From positions 1-48,609 of the forward strand of contig CAIUGE010000109.1 of NCBI GenBank assembly GCA_903898645.1: a DNA stretch of 48,609 bases, written 5' to 3'. Shown here piece by piece: positions 34,871-42,601 of this stretch. The notes beneath the pieces were generated by a model. That model did not search any database and had not been told where the DNA came from. It was given only the letters and a program-made list of their open reading frames with translations. The translations under genes and the position numbers were made by a program. Within the stretch, counting starts at the first letter, position 1. Every line of letters starts with the position of its first letter. Source of the stretch: Oligoflexia bacterium (GTDB lineage: Bacteria; Bdellovibrionota; UBA1018).

Positions 34871-35964
34871 CAACGCTTCCCCATATATGCCCTTGCATGT
34901 CGTAATGGCCACGTGATGGCTCTCCCTATTTTCCATGAAGGGCCTTTTTTTATCGCCACCAGCTCACGTACACTTTCCACATCAAGCAAAGCTGACACAA
35001 TATACCTTTTACGCATTTCATCCTGGGCCCGAAATGGATCCTGCAAGTTCCTTTTTTCAAAGGAACTCATATGAAAAAATGCTCGTCGATCGCTACGCCA
35101 GATAAGCTCACCATTCATGTAACAGCCAAATGAATACCCCGGGAATGGCCTCAATGCTTGAGCCACCTTGAGGGCATGCGCAGCCAATAGCTGATGCACC
35201 CCATCTGGAGACACAAAAGGCCGAGTATGGACTCCACCACCAAATCCACGAAAATGGACGCTGACTAAAGGCCCATCAGCGGTCATCCATTGACCAGCGG
35301 CACACGAAAGACTCCTCTGAGACGCGCTCCATGAAGAAAAATGAACCGACCTGCTCCGAACAATCTTCAAAGAGCCTACATAGCTCCCAATACTAGAAAA
35401 GATTGCACCATTCCCTGTCCATTGCTCCAGCGGATCCCATCCTACTAAGCCCTGACACACGGCCTCTTTCCAATACTGAATAAAAGCATCCACCTCACTA
35501 GATGCCCGCATAGCGAAAAATCCAGCATGGAACAATCCAGTACGTAGCACATCGCTATTACCTGGCAACAATCCATCATCGGGTAACGGAGCGAGTACAT
35601 TTGGGACCACAACTGCTTCATAGTCGTTCATCCAAGAAGCAAGACCCGTGAGAGGGGAAAAAAATTCTCCTTCCGGATCACAGAAAAGCACTGAGCCAAA
35701 ATTGCGAAGAAAATATGCTAGAGCCCATGGCTTGAGCGCTTCCTGTAACTCCTCAGCCTCATACTGAAAAGCAAGCGCCTCAGGGACATCCAGCTGCTCA
35801 AGTTTAACAAATTCATGACCATAACCTTCAATATCTTGAGCATGACGCTCAACTATCACAAGGAATGTTCTTATTTCATTATGCTGGGCCTTGAGAGAAT
35901 CAAGTAAAACGCGAGCATGCGCCACCTTGCTATATGGCGCTAAAGAAAATGCTACCATACCCAT
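34870..35964 (-). CDS. Glycosyltransferase-like protein (first copy of duplicated pair)
   Basis: A 364-aa paralogue of the protein at 32193-33374. The N-terminus is MGMVAFSLAPYSKVAHARVL; the metal-site region reads VLFCDPEGEFFSPL, so the D-x-E acidic pair is kept. The block FHMSSFEKRNLQDPF is nearly identical to the other copy. The start ATG at 35964 overlaps the stop of the GT9-like gene by 1 nt (TGATG), and a GAGGGGG purine run lies about 10 nt upstream; an in-frame TTG at 35967 is possible but less likely. It is about 30 residues shorter than its paralogue, mostly at the C-terminus. Confidence 0.65.
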   Translation of the reverse strand: MGMVAFSLAPYSKVAHARVLLDSLKAQHNEIRTFLVIVERHAQDIEGYGHEFVKLEQLDVPEALAFQYEAEELQEALKPWALAYFLRNFGSVLFCDPEGEFFSPLTGLASWMNDYEAVVVPNVLAPLPDDGLLPGNSDVLRTGLFHAGFFAMRASSEVDAFIQYWKEAVCQGLVGWDPLEQWTGNGAIFSSIGSYVGSLKIVRSRSVHFSSWSASQRSLSCAAGQWMTADGPLVSVHFRGFGGGVHTRPFVSPDGVHQLLAAHALKVAQALRPFPGYSFGCYMNGELIWRSDRRAFFHMSSFEKRNLQDPFRAQDEMRKRYIVSALLDVESVRELVAIKKGPSWKIGRAITWPLRHARAYMGKR

Positions 35965-37454
35965 CAATGCACTTCCCCCTCATAACAAAGTTGAAACATC
36001 TCATCAATTGCAATGACAACAGCCTCAGGGGCAGCAAAGTTCTTACAAAAAAAAGCATTGTATTTATCACACTTACTCTTCATATTGCACGGCGAACATC
36101 GTAATCCGGACTGCAAAAATCGGTACCCAGAGAAGATCGAAGCATCGGAATTCTCTGGTTTTGTTGATGAAAAAAGACAAATCGAAGGATGCGTCAAAAT
36201 ATGAGTCGCAAAATGAACAGGAAATGAGTCCATACCAACAAAAATTGCATGTGATCTAATATCTTCTTCCAAAAGAGCAAGACTACGAAAAGGACGAACC
36301 TGAACACGACAATAATCAACGGGCTTATTAGTCACAACTGACACCCGGTACCCACGTGCTTGTAAAAGTTCAATAAGTACCCTCTGCTGCTTCTGCGGAT
36401 ACACCTTCATGAGCCAGCCCCCATCAAAATGCAGAAGAACACTTTTATCCATCTTGGACAGAGCGAGTTTTCTGGACTCCTGACTCACACATCTCCCACA
36501 CTGATGACTCAGCGCATGCCGCCATTGATCCACCATATGCCCCTTCGAACAGCTGTAGTCTTTTGACATACGGAACCAATAGAAAAGAGCCCCCTGAGGA
36601 ATATACGGGTACAGAACTTGATGAAAAAATAGGTCCTCACGGTTCCTATGCGCTGTCAGCAGGCCATCACTATTAGGCCCACGCTCCGGGCACCCTTCCT
36701 TCACAAGGATCAACTCAAAGTCAGGCGCCACTCGCCTCACAATGTCTGCAAACTCCTCATGAACAAGAAGCGTCGTAAATTGATGCGGAACACTCAAGGC
36801 GGCTTTGAGAAAAAAAAGCACATCCCCAGCATGGTAGGGCATAACAGCAATACGCTGCTTCGGTTCTGATTCTCTCCAAGCAGACAGCGCATGCAATGTG
36901 GTGAGCGAATAAAGACCCTGCAGACTATCAGGCGCCAACCAGCCACCAGCGTAGTCGGTGTCCGAGACATGAGTCACACGCAATTCAACATTTTGCTGGA
37001 TTGCCACACGCAAATATTCTGCATCAAGTGCAGCCGAGACACTCGACAAGAATCGCAAGCGAAAGAGTTTTGCCGTTTCAAATACCTCAGAATCCTTGCC
37101 AAAAAAATACGCCAAGGGGCAATTATCACTCGAAGCAATGACGGCCACTTGAGTATTTTGCATATCCAGTGCAGCTTTGACCACAAGAGCATACATTTCA
37201 TGACGAAAGTACGTGCGAGGATTGAGGACTAAAAAGCTTCCCTGAGCACCAAGAGCACTTGCTCGCGCCACGAGAAGCTCAACGTAACGCGCAGGAGTCC
37301 CTGCCAATGAATGCATAATATGAAGATCAGACTCTGGCTCTCTTTCATAAGAGATAGGAAAATCAATAAATTCAACGCCGTGATTTTTCGCTGCGTCAAA
37401 GCACACCCTTTTGCGAGGACGTGGATTCAAATGTAAAACAGAAAGCCTCTTCAT
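35964..37454 (-). CDS. GT9-like (heptosyltransferase-type) protein (first copy)
   Basis: A 496-aa paralogue of the protein at 33371-34870, with the same VLLHFDGGWLMKVYPQ, IFVGMDSFPVHFATH and C-terminal Cys cluster (CSPCNMKSKCD, FCKNF). Start choice: the frame is open back through the tRNA gene, which cannot be coding. ATG at 37454 gives an N-terminus (MKRLSVLHLNPR) that aligns with the other copy (MQKKLSVLHANPH), so I choose it over ATG 37487; neither has a clear ribosome binding site. It is the first protein gene after tRNA-Asp on the minus strand. Confidence 0.68.
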   Translation of the reverse strand: MKRLSVLHLNPRPRKRVCFDAAKNHGVEFIDFPISYEREPESDLHIMHSLAGTPARYVELLVARASALGAQGSFLVLNPRTYFRHEMYALVVKAALDMQNTQVAVIASSDNCPLAYFFGKDSEVFETAKLFRLRFLSSVSAALDAEYLRVAIQQNVELRVTHVSDTDYAGGWLAPDSLQGLYSLTTLHALSAWRESEPKQRIAVMPYHAGDVLFFLKAALSVPHQFTTLLVHEEFADIVRRVAPDFELILVKEGCPERGPNSDGLLTAHRNREDLFFHQVLYPYIPQGALFYWFRMSKDYSCSKGHMVDQWRHALSHQCGRCVSQESRKLALSKMDKSVLLHFDGGWLMKVYPQKQQRVLIELLQARGYRVSVVTNKPVDYCRVQVRPFRSLALLEEDIRSHAIFVGMDSFPVHFATHILTHPSICLFSSTKPENSDASIFSGYRFLQSGLRCSPCNMKSKCDKYNAFFCKNFAAPEAVVIAIDEMFQLCYEGEVH

Positions 37455-37506
37455 TGAAGCGGAAGGATAGTGGAGTGAGCTATTCATTGCAAGATTTTTA
37501 TATATC

Positions 37507-37530
37507 CCACCGGCGTCACGGAACCGGTGG
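37507..37530 (-). terminator. Hairpin downstream of tRNA-Asp
   Basis: A 7-bp perfect stem (CCACCGG/CCGGTGG) with a 10-nt loop, starting 13 nt after the tRNA 3' end. It is followed on the minus strand by an AT-rich run without a clean U tract. It could be a weak terminator or a processing signal between the tRNA and the glycosyltransferase genes. Confidence 0.4.
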
Positions 37531-37543
37531 AGAATACACATAT

Positions 37544-37620
37544 TGGCGGGAGCGATGGGACTCGAACCCACGACCTTCGCCGTGACAGGGCGACGTTGTA
37601 ACCAACTCAACTACGCCCCC
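37544..37620 (-). tRNA. tRNA-Asp (anticodon GTC)
   Basis: A 77-nt cloverleaf: acceptor GGGGGCG pairing with CGCTCCC, D stem GTTG/CAAC, anticodon stem TCGCC/GGCGA around the loop CTGTCAC (anticodon GTC), T stem GTGGG/CCCAT with TTCGAGT loop, discriminator G and an encoded CCA. It closely matches bacterial tRNA-Asp. No integrase or duplicated 3' end is seen nearby, so it does not act as an obvious attachment site here. Confidence 0.97.
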
Positions 37621-37639
37621 GCTTAACGGTTGAAGCCAG

Positions 37640-37668
37640 ACACTACCTGCATCACGATCCAAAGACAA
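37640..37668 (-). promoter_or_regulatory. Candidate promoter for tRNA-Asp
   Basis: Minus strand: TTGTCT (4 of 6) at 37668-37663, a 17-nt spacer, and TAGTGT (3 of 6) at 37645-37640, ending 20 nt before the tRNA 5' end. Position and spacing fit a tRNA promoter. It lies in the 55-bp gap after the acyltransferase gene. Confidence 0.4.
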
Positions 37669-37675
37669 TAGTTTT

Positions 37676-38551
37676 TTATCCAAAAATTGGCAAAAGTCTC
37701 TCAGCATATCCCTGAGACAACGTGCTCTGCATGCTCGCCACGATTTCGTCGTAGATTCGCTGGACATTACCCTCACGGCTAAGCGTACTCCTATAGCGCG
37801 CATGAAGATCAACACAAGGAAGAAGCTCAAAATGCATCTTTGTAGGTAATGGCACCAGCATACTGAGAGCAAGTGGCGGCACAAGAAAAGGGAAAAGAAG
37901 CAAAAGACCACTCGCAAAGAGCCCAAGAAAGAAAAAAGAACCTAATGTCAAAGGCACCCCATGCAACCGAAACCTCTTCCTCAAACCCAAACGCTCAGCC
38001 AACATCTCGCCGCGGTGCATAATAACATAACTCTCATGAGCTCCAATACTCACAATAGGCACTATAGGTACATGAGCCTCCAGGGCTAAACGAATAAAAC
38101 CCTTGCGTTCAAAAAAATCGATCTTTTTACGCTCTTTGTAAGTACGAAATGCCTCTTTCTCGCCTCCAGGAAATACCAGAAGGGAGTACCCACGCTCAAA
38201 TGCATCAAGCGCCATTTGTTTATCTGCTGGTATTGCCCCAAGCCTGGGCACCAACGCTGGATCAACAGGAAGATGAAACATCCCCTCATGCGCTAAGCCA
38301 AGCGCTGGACGCTGCATCCCAAATCGTTGATGCCACGCATGGTACATCATGGGCACTTCCCAGGTAATAAGCCCATTGTGATTACCGACAAAAAGCACCT
38401 TGCCATCTGGCACACGCTCCCACCCAGCAAACGAGCATCTAAAGTAGTACTTTGAAACCCACTCTAAAAATGGCTCAAGCTTTTCCACTAATCTCCGAGA
38501 ACGCGGATCTTCCACCGCACGAAAATACGCCTGCCTTGTTTCATCATCCAT
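37676..38551 (-). CDS. PlsC/DGAT-like phospholipid/glycerol acyltransferase
   Basis: A 291-aa protein of the lysophospholipid acyltransferase superfamily. VLFVGNHNGLITWEVPMM contains the catalytic NH of block I, although the usual HxxxxD acid is not in the standard place (Glu is 7 after His). SLLVFPGGEKEAF is the substrate-binding FPGG block, as in DGAT-like members. AHVPIVPIVSIGAHESY follows. Two adjacent hydrophobic stretches (about 203-235) would hold it to the membrane. It likely acylates a glycerol- or lysophospholipid. It starts 1 bp after prfB, so it is co-transcribed and probably translationally coupled. Confidence 0.82.
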   Translation of the reverse strand: MDDETRQAYFRAVEDPRSRRLVEKLEPFLEWVSKYYFRCSFAGWERVPDGKVLFVGNHNGLITWEVPMMYHAWHQRFGMQRPALGLAHEGMFHLPVDPALVPRLGAIPADKQMALDAFERGYSLLVFPGGEKEAFRTYKERKKIDFFERKGFIRLALEAHVPIVPIVSIGAHESYVIMHRGEMLAERLGLRKRFRLHGVPLTLGSFFFLGLFASGLLLLFPFLVPPLALSMLVPLPTKMHFELLPCVDLHARYRSTLSREGNVQRIYDEIVASMQSTLSQGYAERLLPIFG

Positions 38552-38552
38552 C

Positions 38553-39684
38553 TCAATCTAACTCATCGGTAGATCTCGCCCATTGCCCAATTAAACGGCA
38601 ACGTAAAAATGCATGCATGAACATATCAAGGTCACCATCCAGAACTTTTTCTGCAGTTCCAGTCACAGCCCCCGTCCTATGGTCCTTCACCATCTTGTAA
38701 GGGTGCAGTACATAGGAACGAATCTGACTCCCCCACGCAATGTCCTTCTTGGTATCTTCAAGAATCGCCTGCTTCTGCTTCTCTTCTTCCAGGTGGCGGT
38801 CATAGAGCCTTGATCTCAGGACCTTCATCGCTATGTCCTTGTTCTTGATCTGCGATCGCTCCTGCTGGCAACACACAACAATCCCCGATGGCATATGTGT
38901 TATACGCACCGCAGAATCAGTCGTATTGACTCCCTGCCCACCTTTACCGCCTGAACGATAGACATCAATACGAAGATCAGTTGGAATAATGACAACCTCA
39001 AAGTCATCCTCAATTTCAGCGCTGACATAGACGCTACTAAACGAAGTATGGCGCCTTGCGTTAGAATCAAAAGGCGAAATACGCACTAAGCGATGCACCC
39101 CTGCTTCCGACTTCAGGTACCCATAAGCCCAATCGCCAGCAACTGTCATAGTGACACTTTTGATGCCAGCTTCATCTCCTGCCTGAATATCTAACACACT
39201 CACACGATACCCTTTATCTGCAGCCCACCTCTGGTACATACGAAGCAGCATCATAGCCCAATCCTGCGACTCAGTACCTCCCGCACCAGCATTAATTGTA
39301 ACAATAGCATGACGTACATCAAGAGCATCTGAGAGCAACTGCCCTAACTCCAGTTTCTCAACACACCCACGCAAGGAAACAAGGAGTGCTTCGAGTTCCT
39401 GCGCAAGCGACATGTCGTGCGACTCATTCCAAAGCTCTTCTAACGCACAAGCATCATCATAACCCGCCTCCAAAGCAAGGAAGTCATCCAGTGCACTTTG
39501 CAAACGAGCCTTGTGTTGCAAGAATGTCCTCGCCCGTGTTGCATCACTCCAAAAATCAGGCTGTTGCTCTTGATCTGCGTATTCTGCTAGTTGCGCTTTT
39601 TTACGAGCGACGTCAAAGAGAGTCTCGAAGGAAAAGGATTTTGTGATCAAGATACGTCAATCGTTCACGGATATCGTCTAACAT
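38553..39684 (-). CDS. prfB: Peptide chain release factor 2 (with programmed +1 frameshift)
   Basis: RF2 ends translation at UGA and UAA. It has the GGQ peptidyl-hydrolysis motif (SGGKGGQGVNTTDSA) and the UGA-recognising SPF motif in RISPFDSNARRHTSF, so it is RF2, not RF1. The long frame seems to begin at 39650, but the real start is ATG 39684: 23 codons (MLDDIRERLTYLDHKI...) reach CTT TGA C, where the ribosome slips +1 and continues as DVARKKAQLAEYADQ. The full product is about 376 aa. RF2 thus controls its own synthesis at the in-frame UGA. The ribosome binding site of the start is weak. Confidence 0.95.
39612..39618 (-). promoter_or_regulatory. Programmed +1 frameshift site of prfB (CTTTGAC)
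   Basis: CTT (39618-39616) is codon 23 of the zero frame, followed by the UGA stop (39615-39613) and C. This is the universal RF2 slip site. The internal Shine-Dalgarno that stimulates it in E. coli (AGGGGG) is replaced here by CGAGAC, so stimulation may be weaker or differ. Confidence 0.92.
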
Positions 39685-39842
39685 CCAGCCAGGATACACG
39701 CTCCAGCCGAAAGCATCAAGTACCTCCAGCTCCCTCGCTTCACATTTTTATTGAAACTCAAGATCCCTCTTGGTACTGCTCTGGCAGTGACGCCAACAAT
39801 TCTCAACATGAAGCAACACTCCTCTGGACACATTTGCTTCAA

Positions 39843-39864
39843 ATTGACAGCACAGAAAGTCAAT
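39843..39864. promoter_or_regulatory. Inverted repeat ATTGAC-N10-GTCAAT
   Basis: A perfect 6-bp inverted repeat with a 10-nt spacer. Each arm holds TTGAC, so it also offers a -35-like box on both strands. It could be an operator for the divergent genes. No paired -10 boxes were convincing. Confidence 0.25.
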
Positions 39865-39878
39865 AAAAAAGGAGGAAT

Positions 39879-39971
39879 ATGAATATAAGAAATTTTTCAA
39901 TACCTCGGCCATTAAGATACAATCTTTTTATACACAAATCCCCACAATGGATACCATGCACGGATTCTTAA
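39879..39971 (+). CDS. Possible 30-aa leader or small protein
   Basis: ATG at 39879 follows a perfect GGAGG by 3 nt, opening 30 codons (MNIRNFSIPRPLRYNLF...) that end at 39971, 58 nt before the GT-C-like gene. The product is basic and not clearly membrane-bound. Spacing to the ribosome binding site is short. It could be a small protein, a leader peptide, or chance. Confidence 0.3.
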   Translation: MNIRNFSIPRPLRYNLFIHKSPQWIPCTDS

Positions 39972-40029
39972 TAAAGAAATCAAAAATTTTTGCTTACAAA
40001 ACAACAACATCTACCAGAAGGAATCCGTT

Positions 40030-42327
40030 ATGAAAAAAACAAAATCATCATGGACATTCATGGTTCTTTTTTTCCCCCTAGCTGGAGGACTCCTCACATT
40101 CATGCTTGCTGGATTTGCGTCGATTCATTTTTCAGAACCAAAAACTCTTTGGGGAGACCATACTTTTTTACTCATACAAGCAAAGAACATCCTGAGTCAT
40201 GGCTTCCTTTGGAGAAATAGCGACCTTGGTCGACCAGGCGAGTTCTTCATGTACGCTTTTCCACTTCCCGATATATCACAACAAGCTATTCTCTGGCTCT
40301 GTACATGCGCAACAAAAAACCCCTTCATTGCAACTAACGCCTACTACGTAATTATTATTCTTTTTTCCTATTGGTCCGCATTTTTCGCCTTATGGAAATT
40401 CTTTCGCAGTGTCGCCATTCCGCTGATTGGAGGCGTGCTATTTGTTTTTGTCCCCTATTTAGCAGTCCGATCTACCGGGCACGACTACCTTGCCGCCTAC
40501 TACTCCGCGCCCTGGGCATACATCATATGTATAACAATGGCTCAAAGCCAACCGTTACATAAGCTTGAAAAAAAATCCGTCATGCGGCACCTCGTATCGT
40601 TCATAGGAAAATGGGAAGTGCTTCTTGGCTCCGCGATCATTGGGTTATCAGGCGTATATTATCTTGCATTTGCACTGCTATTTTTTTGCATCTATTCTGT
40701 CGCTCTTGCTGGCACCGCACTTATGAAGCGCTCTCAATCATGGTTTATCCCAATACTACAAGGCGGCATGACAAGCGCCCTATGCTTAGGTTTTTTCTGC
40801 ACTGCCATGTACCCATCGTTTCAATTTCTCCAACACCAACATATCTCTCTCCCCCAAAGACTTGCGAGAGAACAACCAATCGTTGGAACCAAGATAGCAG
40901 ACCTATTGTGGACTATGGCACAGCACACTTCGCCAAGCAAAAAAATTACTGACTATATTACGTACCGATCAATCGCTGAGGGGTTTGATTTTTGGCCAGG
41001 AATTCTCCTTTCTATCTTTGCACTTGTAAGTATTATTTTCTATCCTCTCTGGTTTCAAGAACGTTCTGGTAGCGACAAAGAACAAAGCATCAAGGCAGTC
41101 GTAATTTTTATGATTTTTTCAATACTTTTTTCAACTCCACATGGGCTCGGACTTATTTTTAATACACTCATTACTCCAGCTATACGATCACAAGCACGAA
41201 TAAGTCCTTTTTTTACATTCGGCTCAATTTTAATCTTAGGGTATCAGCTGAGATGCATTTTCCATTTCTCTGATTGGAATGCTGGAAAGTCTCCTTTCAT
41301 TATAAGCAAAGAAGAACTAAAAGTAACATCTATTCTGCTTCTTTTTACACTGATAAATGCGTGGCCATATTTTGGATTTTACAAAGTGCACCAGCAGCAA
41401 CTTTTACGTAACGCAACCTACAAACAAGAAACTCGCAGTCTTCACAAGATGCTAGAAAAAATCCACGATAAAAAACTCCATCAGATCGCACAACTACCAA
41501 TTGCTCCCTGGCCAGAACCACCTCAGCAACTTCAGTTTGAACCATATGACCACTTCCTCCCTTACATCTATGATACGCTCCCGAGTCAAATAAGCTGGAG
41601 CTATGGATTAATGGCTCATGATACTCAATTTGCCGTCTTAAAACGCGCTAGCGACACCAAACAGCTCCCCCTATTGGCAGAAAACTTTTTGTGCTTAGGT
41701 TTTGATGGTTTACTTATCCAAAAAGCCGCCTACACTACTCCAGAACTCAACGCACTGAATGCCGCTTTTACAAAATCACATTTTGCTGACAATACATACG
41801 AAGACGACAACCGCCTTCTATTCTCCCTCCATCAAAGTACTGAGAGCAAAACATCGTGCATCACAAAACCAACAACGCTTAGAACGTGGCTACCAACCAA
41901 TAAAGACGGCTTGGGAGCAAACCTTTTATTCACTGGATGGGATGCACCCGAAGACTGGGGAACCTGGGGCATTGGACAAAAACAAAGTATCGCTATCTCT
42001 TTAGCATCAGAAAACCCCACCGATTTTGAGCTAGAAATAGATTTTTATATTATTGCAACACCCAAAGCGAAGCAAAGAAATATTACTCTATTGGCTTCAG
42101 GAAACCAAATAGGTCAATGGAAAATAGACCCCACTCATCCGGACGGAGTAAGAAGTGTCATCATCCCTCAGAGTGCCTTTCCAAAAAAGAATGGCCTCTT
42201 AATCATAGATCTTCTGAGTAACAAAACCATCTCACCTGCTGAAGCAGGAACGAATGCGGGCGATTTCAGACAACTCAGCATTGGTATCCGGCGCATCTGC
42301 ATTCGGCCTCAACTGACAAAGGCTTGA
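40030..42327 (+). CDS. Multipass membrane protein, GT-C-like, with C-terminal beta domain (long paralogue)
   Basis: A 765-aa protein. Residues 1-600 parallel the 604-aa protein at 22580-24394, including EPKTLWGDHTFLLI in the first periplasmic loop and STGHDYLAAYY. Residues from about 610 on add a domain absent from the paralogue: FTGWDAPEDWGTWGIG, then beta-strand-rich sequence ending SIGIRRICIRP. Short W-x-x-PE-x-WG-x-W motifs of this kind occur in jelly-roll-like modules attached to envelope glycosyltransferases. A GT-C role, periplasmic transfer from a polyprenyl-phosphate sugar, is inferred. The AAGGA ribosome binding site is 7 nt upstream. It lies on the plus strand, divergent from prfB. 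Confidence 0.62.
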   Translation: MKKTKSSWTFMVLFFPLAGGLLTFMLAGFASIHFSEPKTLWGDHTFLLIQAKNILSHGFLWRNSDLGRPGEFFMYAFPLPDISQQAILWLCTCATKNPFIATNAYYVIIILFSYWSAFFALWKFFRSVAIPLIGGVLFVFVPYLAVRSTGHDYLAAYYSAPWAYIICITMAQSQPLHKLEKKSVMRHLVSFIGKWEVLLGSAIIGLSGVYYLAFALLFFCIYSVALAGTALMKRSQSWFIPILQGGMTSALCLGFFCTAMYPSFQFLQHQHISLPQRLAREQPIVGTKIADLLWTMAQHTSPSKKITDYITYRSIAEGFDFWPGILLSIFALVSIIFYPLWFQERSGSDKEQSIKAVVIFMIFSILFSTPHGLGLIFNTLITPAIRSQARISPFFTFGSILILGYQLRCIFHFSDWNAGKSPFIISKEELKVTSILLLFTLINAWPYFGFYKVHQQQLLRNATYKQETRSLHKMLEKIHDKKLHQIAQLPIAPWPEPPQQLQFEPYDHFLPYIYDTLPSQISWSYGLMAHDTQFAVLKRASDTKQLPLLAENFLCLGFDGLLIQKAAYTTPELNALNAAFTKSHFADNTYEDDNRLLFSLHQSTESKTSCITKPTTLRTWLPTNKDGLGANLLFTGWDAPEDWGTWGIGQKQSIAISLASENPTDFELEIDFYIIATPKAKQRNITLLASGNQIGQWKIDPTHPDGVRSVIIPQSAFPKKNGLLIIDLLSNKTISPAEAGTNAGDFRQLSIGIRRICIRPQLTKA

Positions 42328-42601
42328 GCGCAACATGCTGGCTGTTCAAACAGTTTCTTCAGGTCACAACCCATTGCATTGCAAGAACGATGACGTGCAC
42401 CGTGCACTGCACCATTCTCTCGACCTACCAAGCAAACCCAGCCGAAGAACTTCATTCCCCTTCCTTAGAAACAAGAACCATGATAACTAAACCTTAAGAT
42501 TGTTAGGGTGCCTCTACTATTTGAAGACAGGACAGAAAATAAGTCATATCAATGCTTGAACGTGCTTTTGTCAGTCTACGCCAACAAAAAGAAAGTTTTA
42601 A
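42328..42601. other. Intergenic region before second GT-C-like gene
   Basis: 274 bp without a credible gene. It has two adjacent GTGCAC palindromes (42395-42400 and 42402-42407) followed by another GCAC, and a poor promoter-like pair (TTGAAG, 17 nt, TCATAT) about 60 nt before the next gene. Confidence 0.3.

Larger units (their letters stand above)
32193..37454 (-). repeat. Tandem duplication of a two-gene glycosyltransferase unit
   Basis: Order on the minus strand is A1 (37454-35964), B1 (35964-34870), A2 (34870-33371), B2 (33374-32193). A1/A2 and B1/B2 are obvious paralogues with runs of identical residues, and all three internal junctions are 1- or 4-nt overlaps. The unit length is about 2.6 kb. 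Divergence at protein level is substantial, so this is an old duplication. Confidence 0.75.
39685..40029. other. Intergenic region between divergent prfB and GT-C-like gene
   Basis: 345 bp that should hold promoters in both directions. An inverted repeat ATTGAC/GTCAAT lies at 39843-39848 and 39859-39864, and a possible 30-aa frame at 39879-39971. A minus-strand 61-codon frame ending at 39678 overlaps the prfB start and looks like a shadow. The right half is strongly AT-rich. I see no good -10/-35 pair. Confidence 0.4.

Noticed and set aside
37455-37610. N-terminal extension of the first GT9-like gene
   Set aside because: The extension would be translated from the tRNA-Asp sequence; the paralogue shows where the protein really begins.
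37544-37620. tRNA-Asp as a mobile-element attachment site
   Set aside because: I saw no integrase gene and no repeat of the tRNA 3' end elsewhere in the window.
37516-37926. A 136-codon minus-strand frame running across the tRNA and acyltransferase end
   Set aside because: It crosses the tRNA-Asp gene and overlaps a real gene in another frame.
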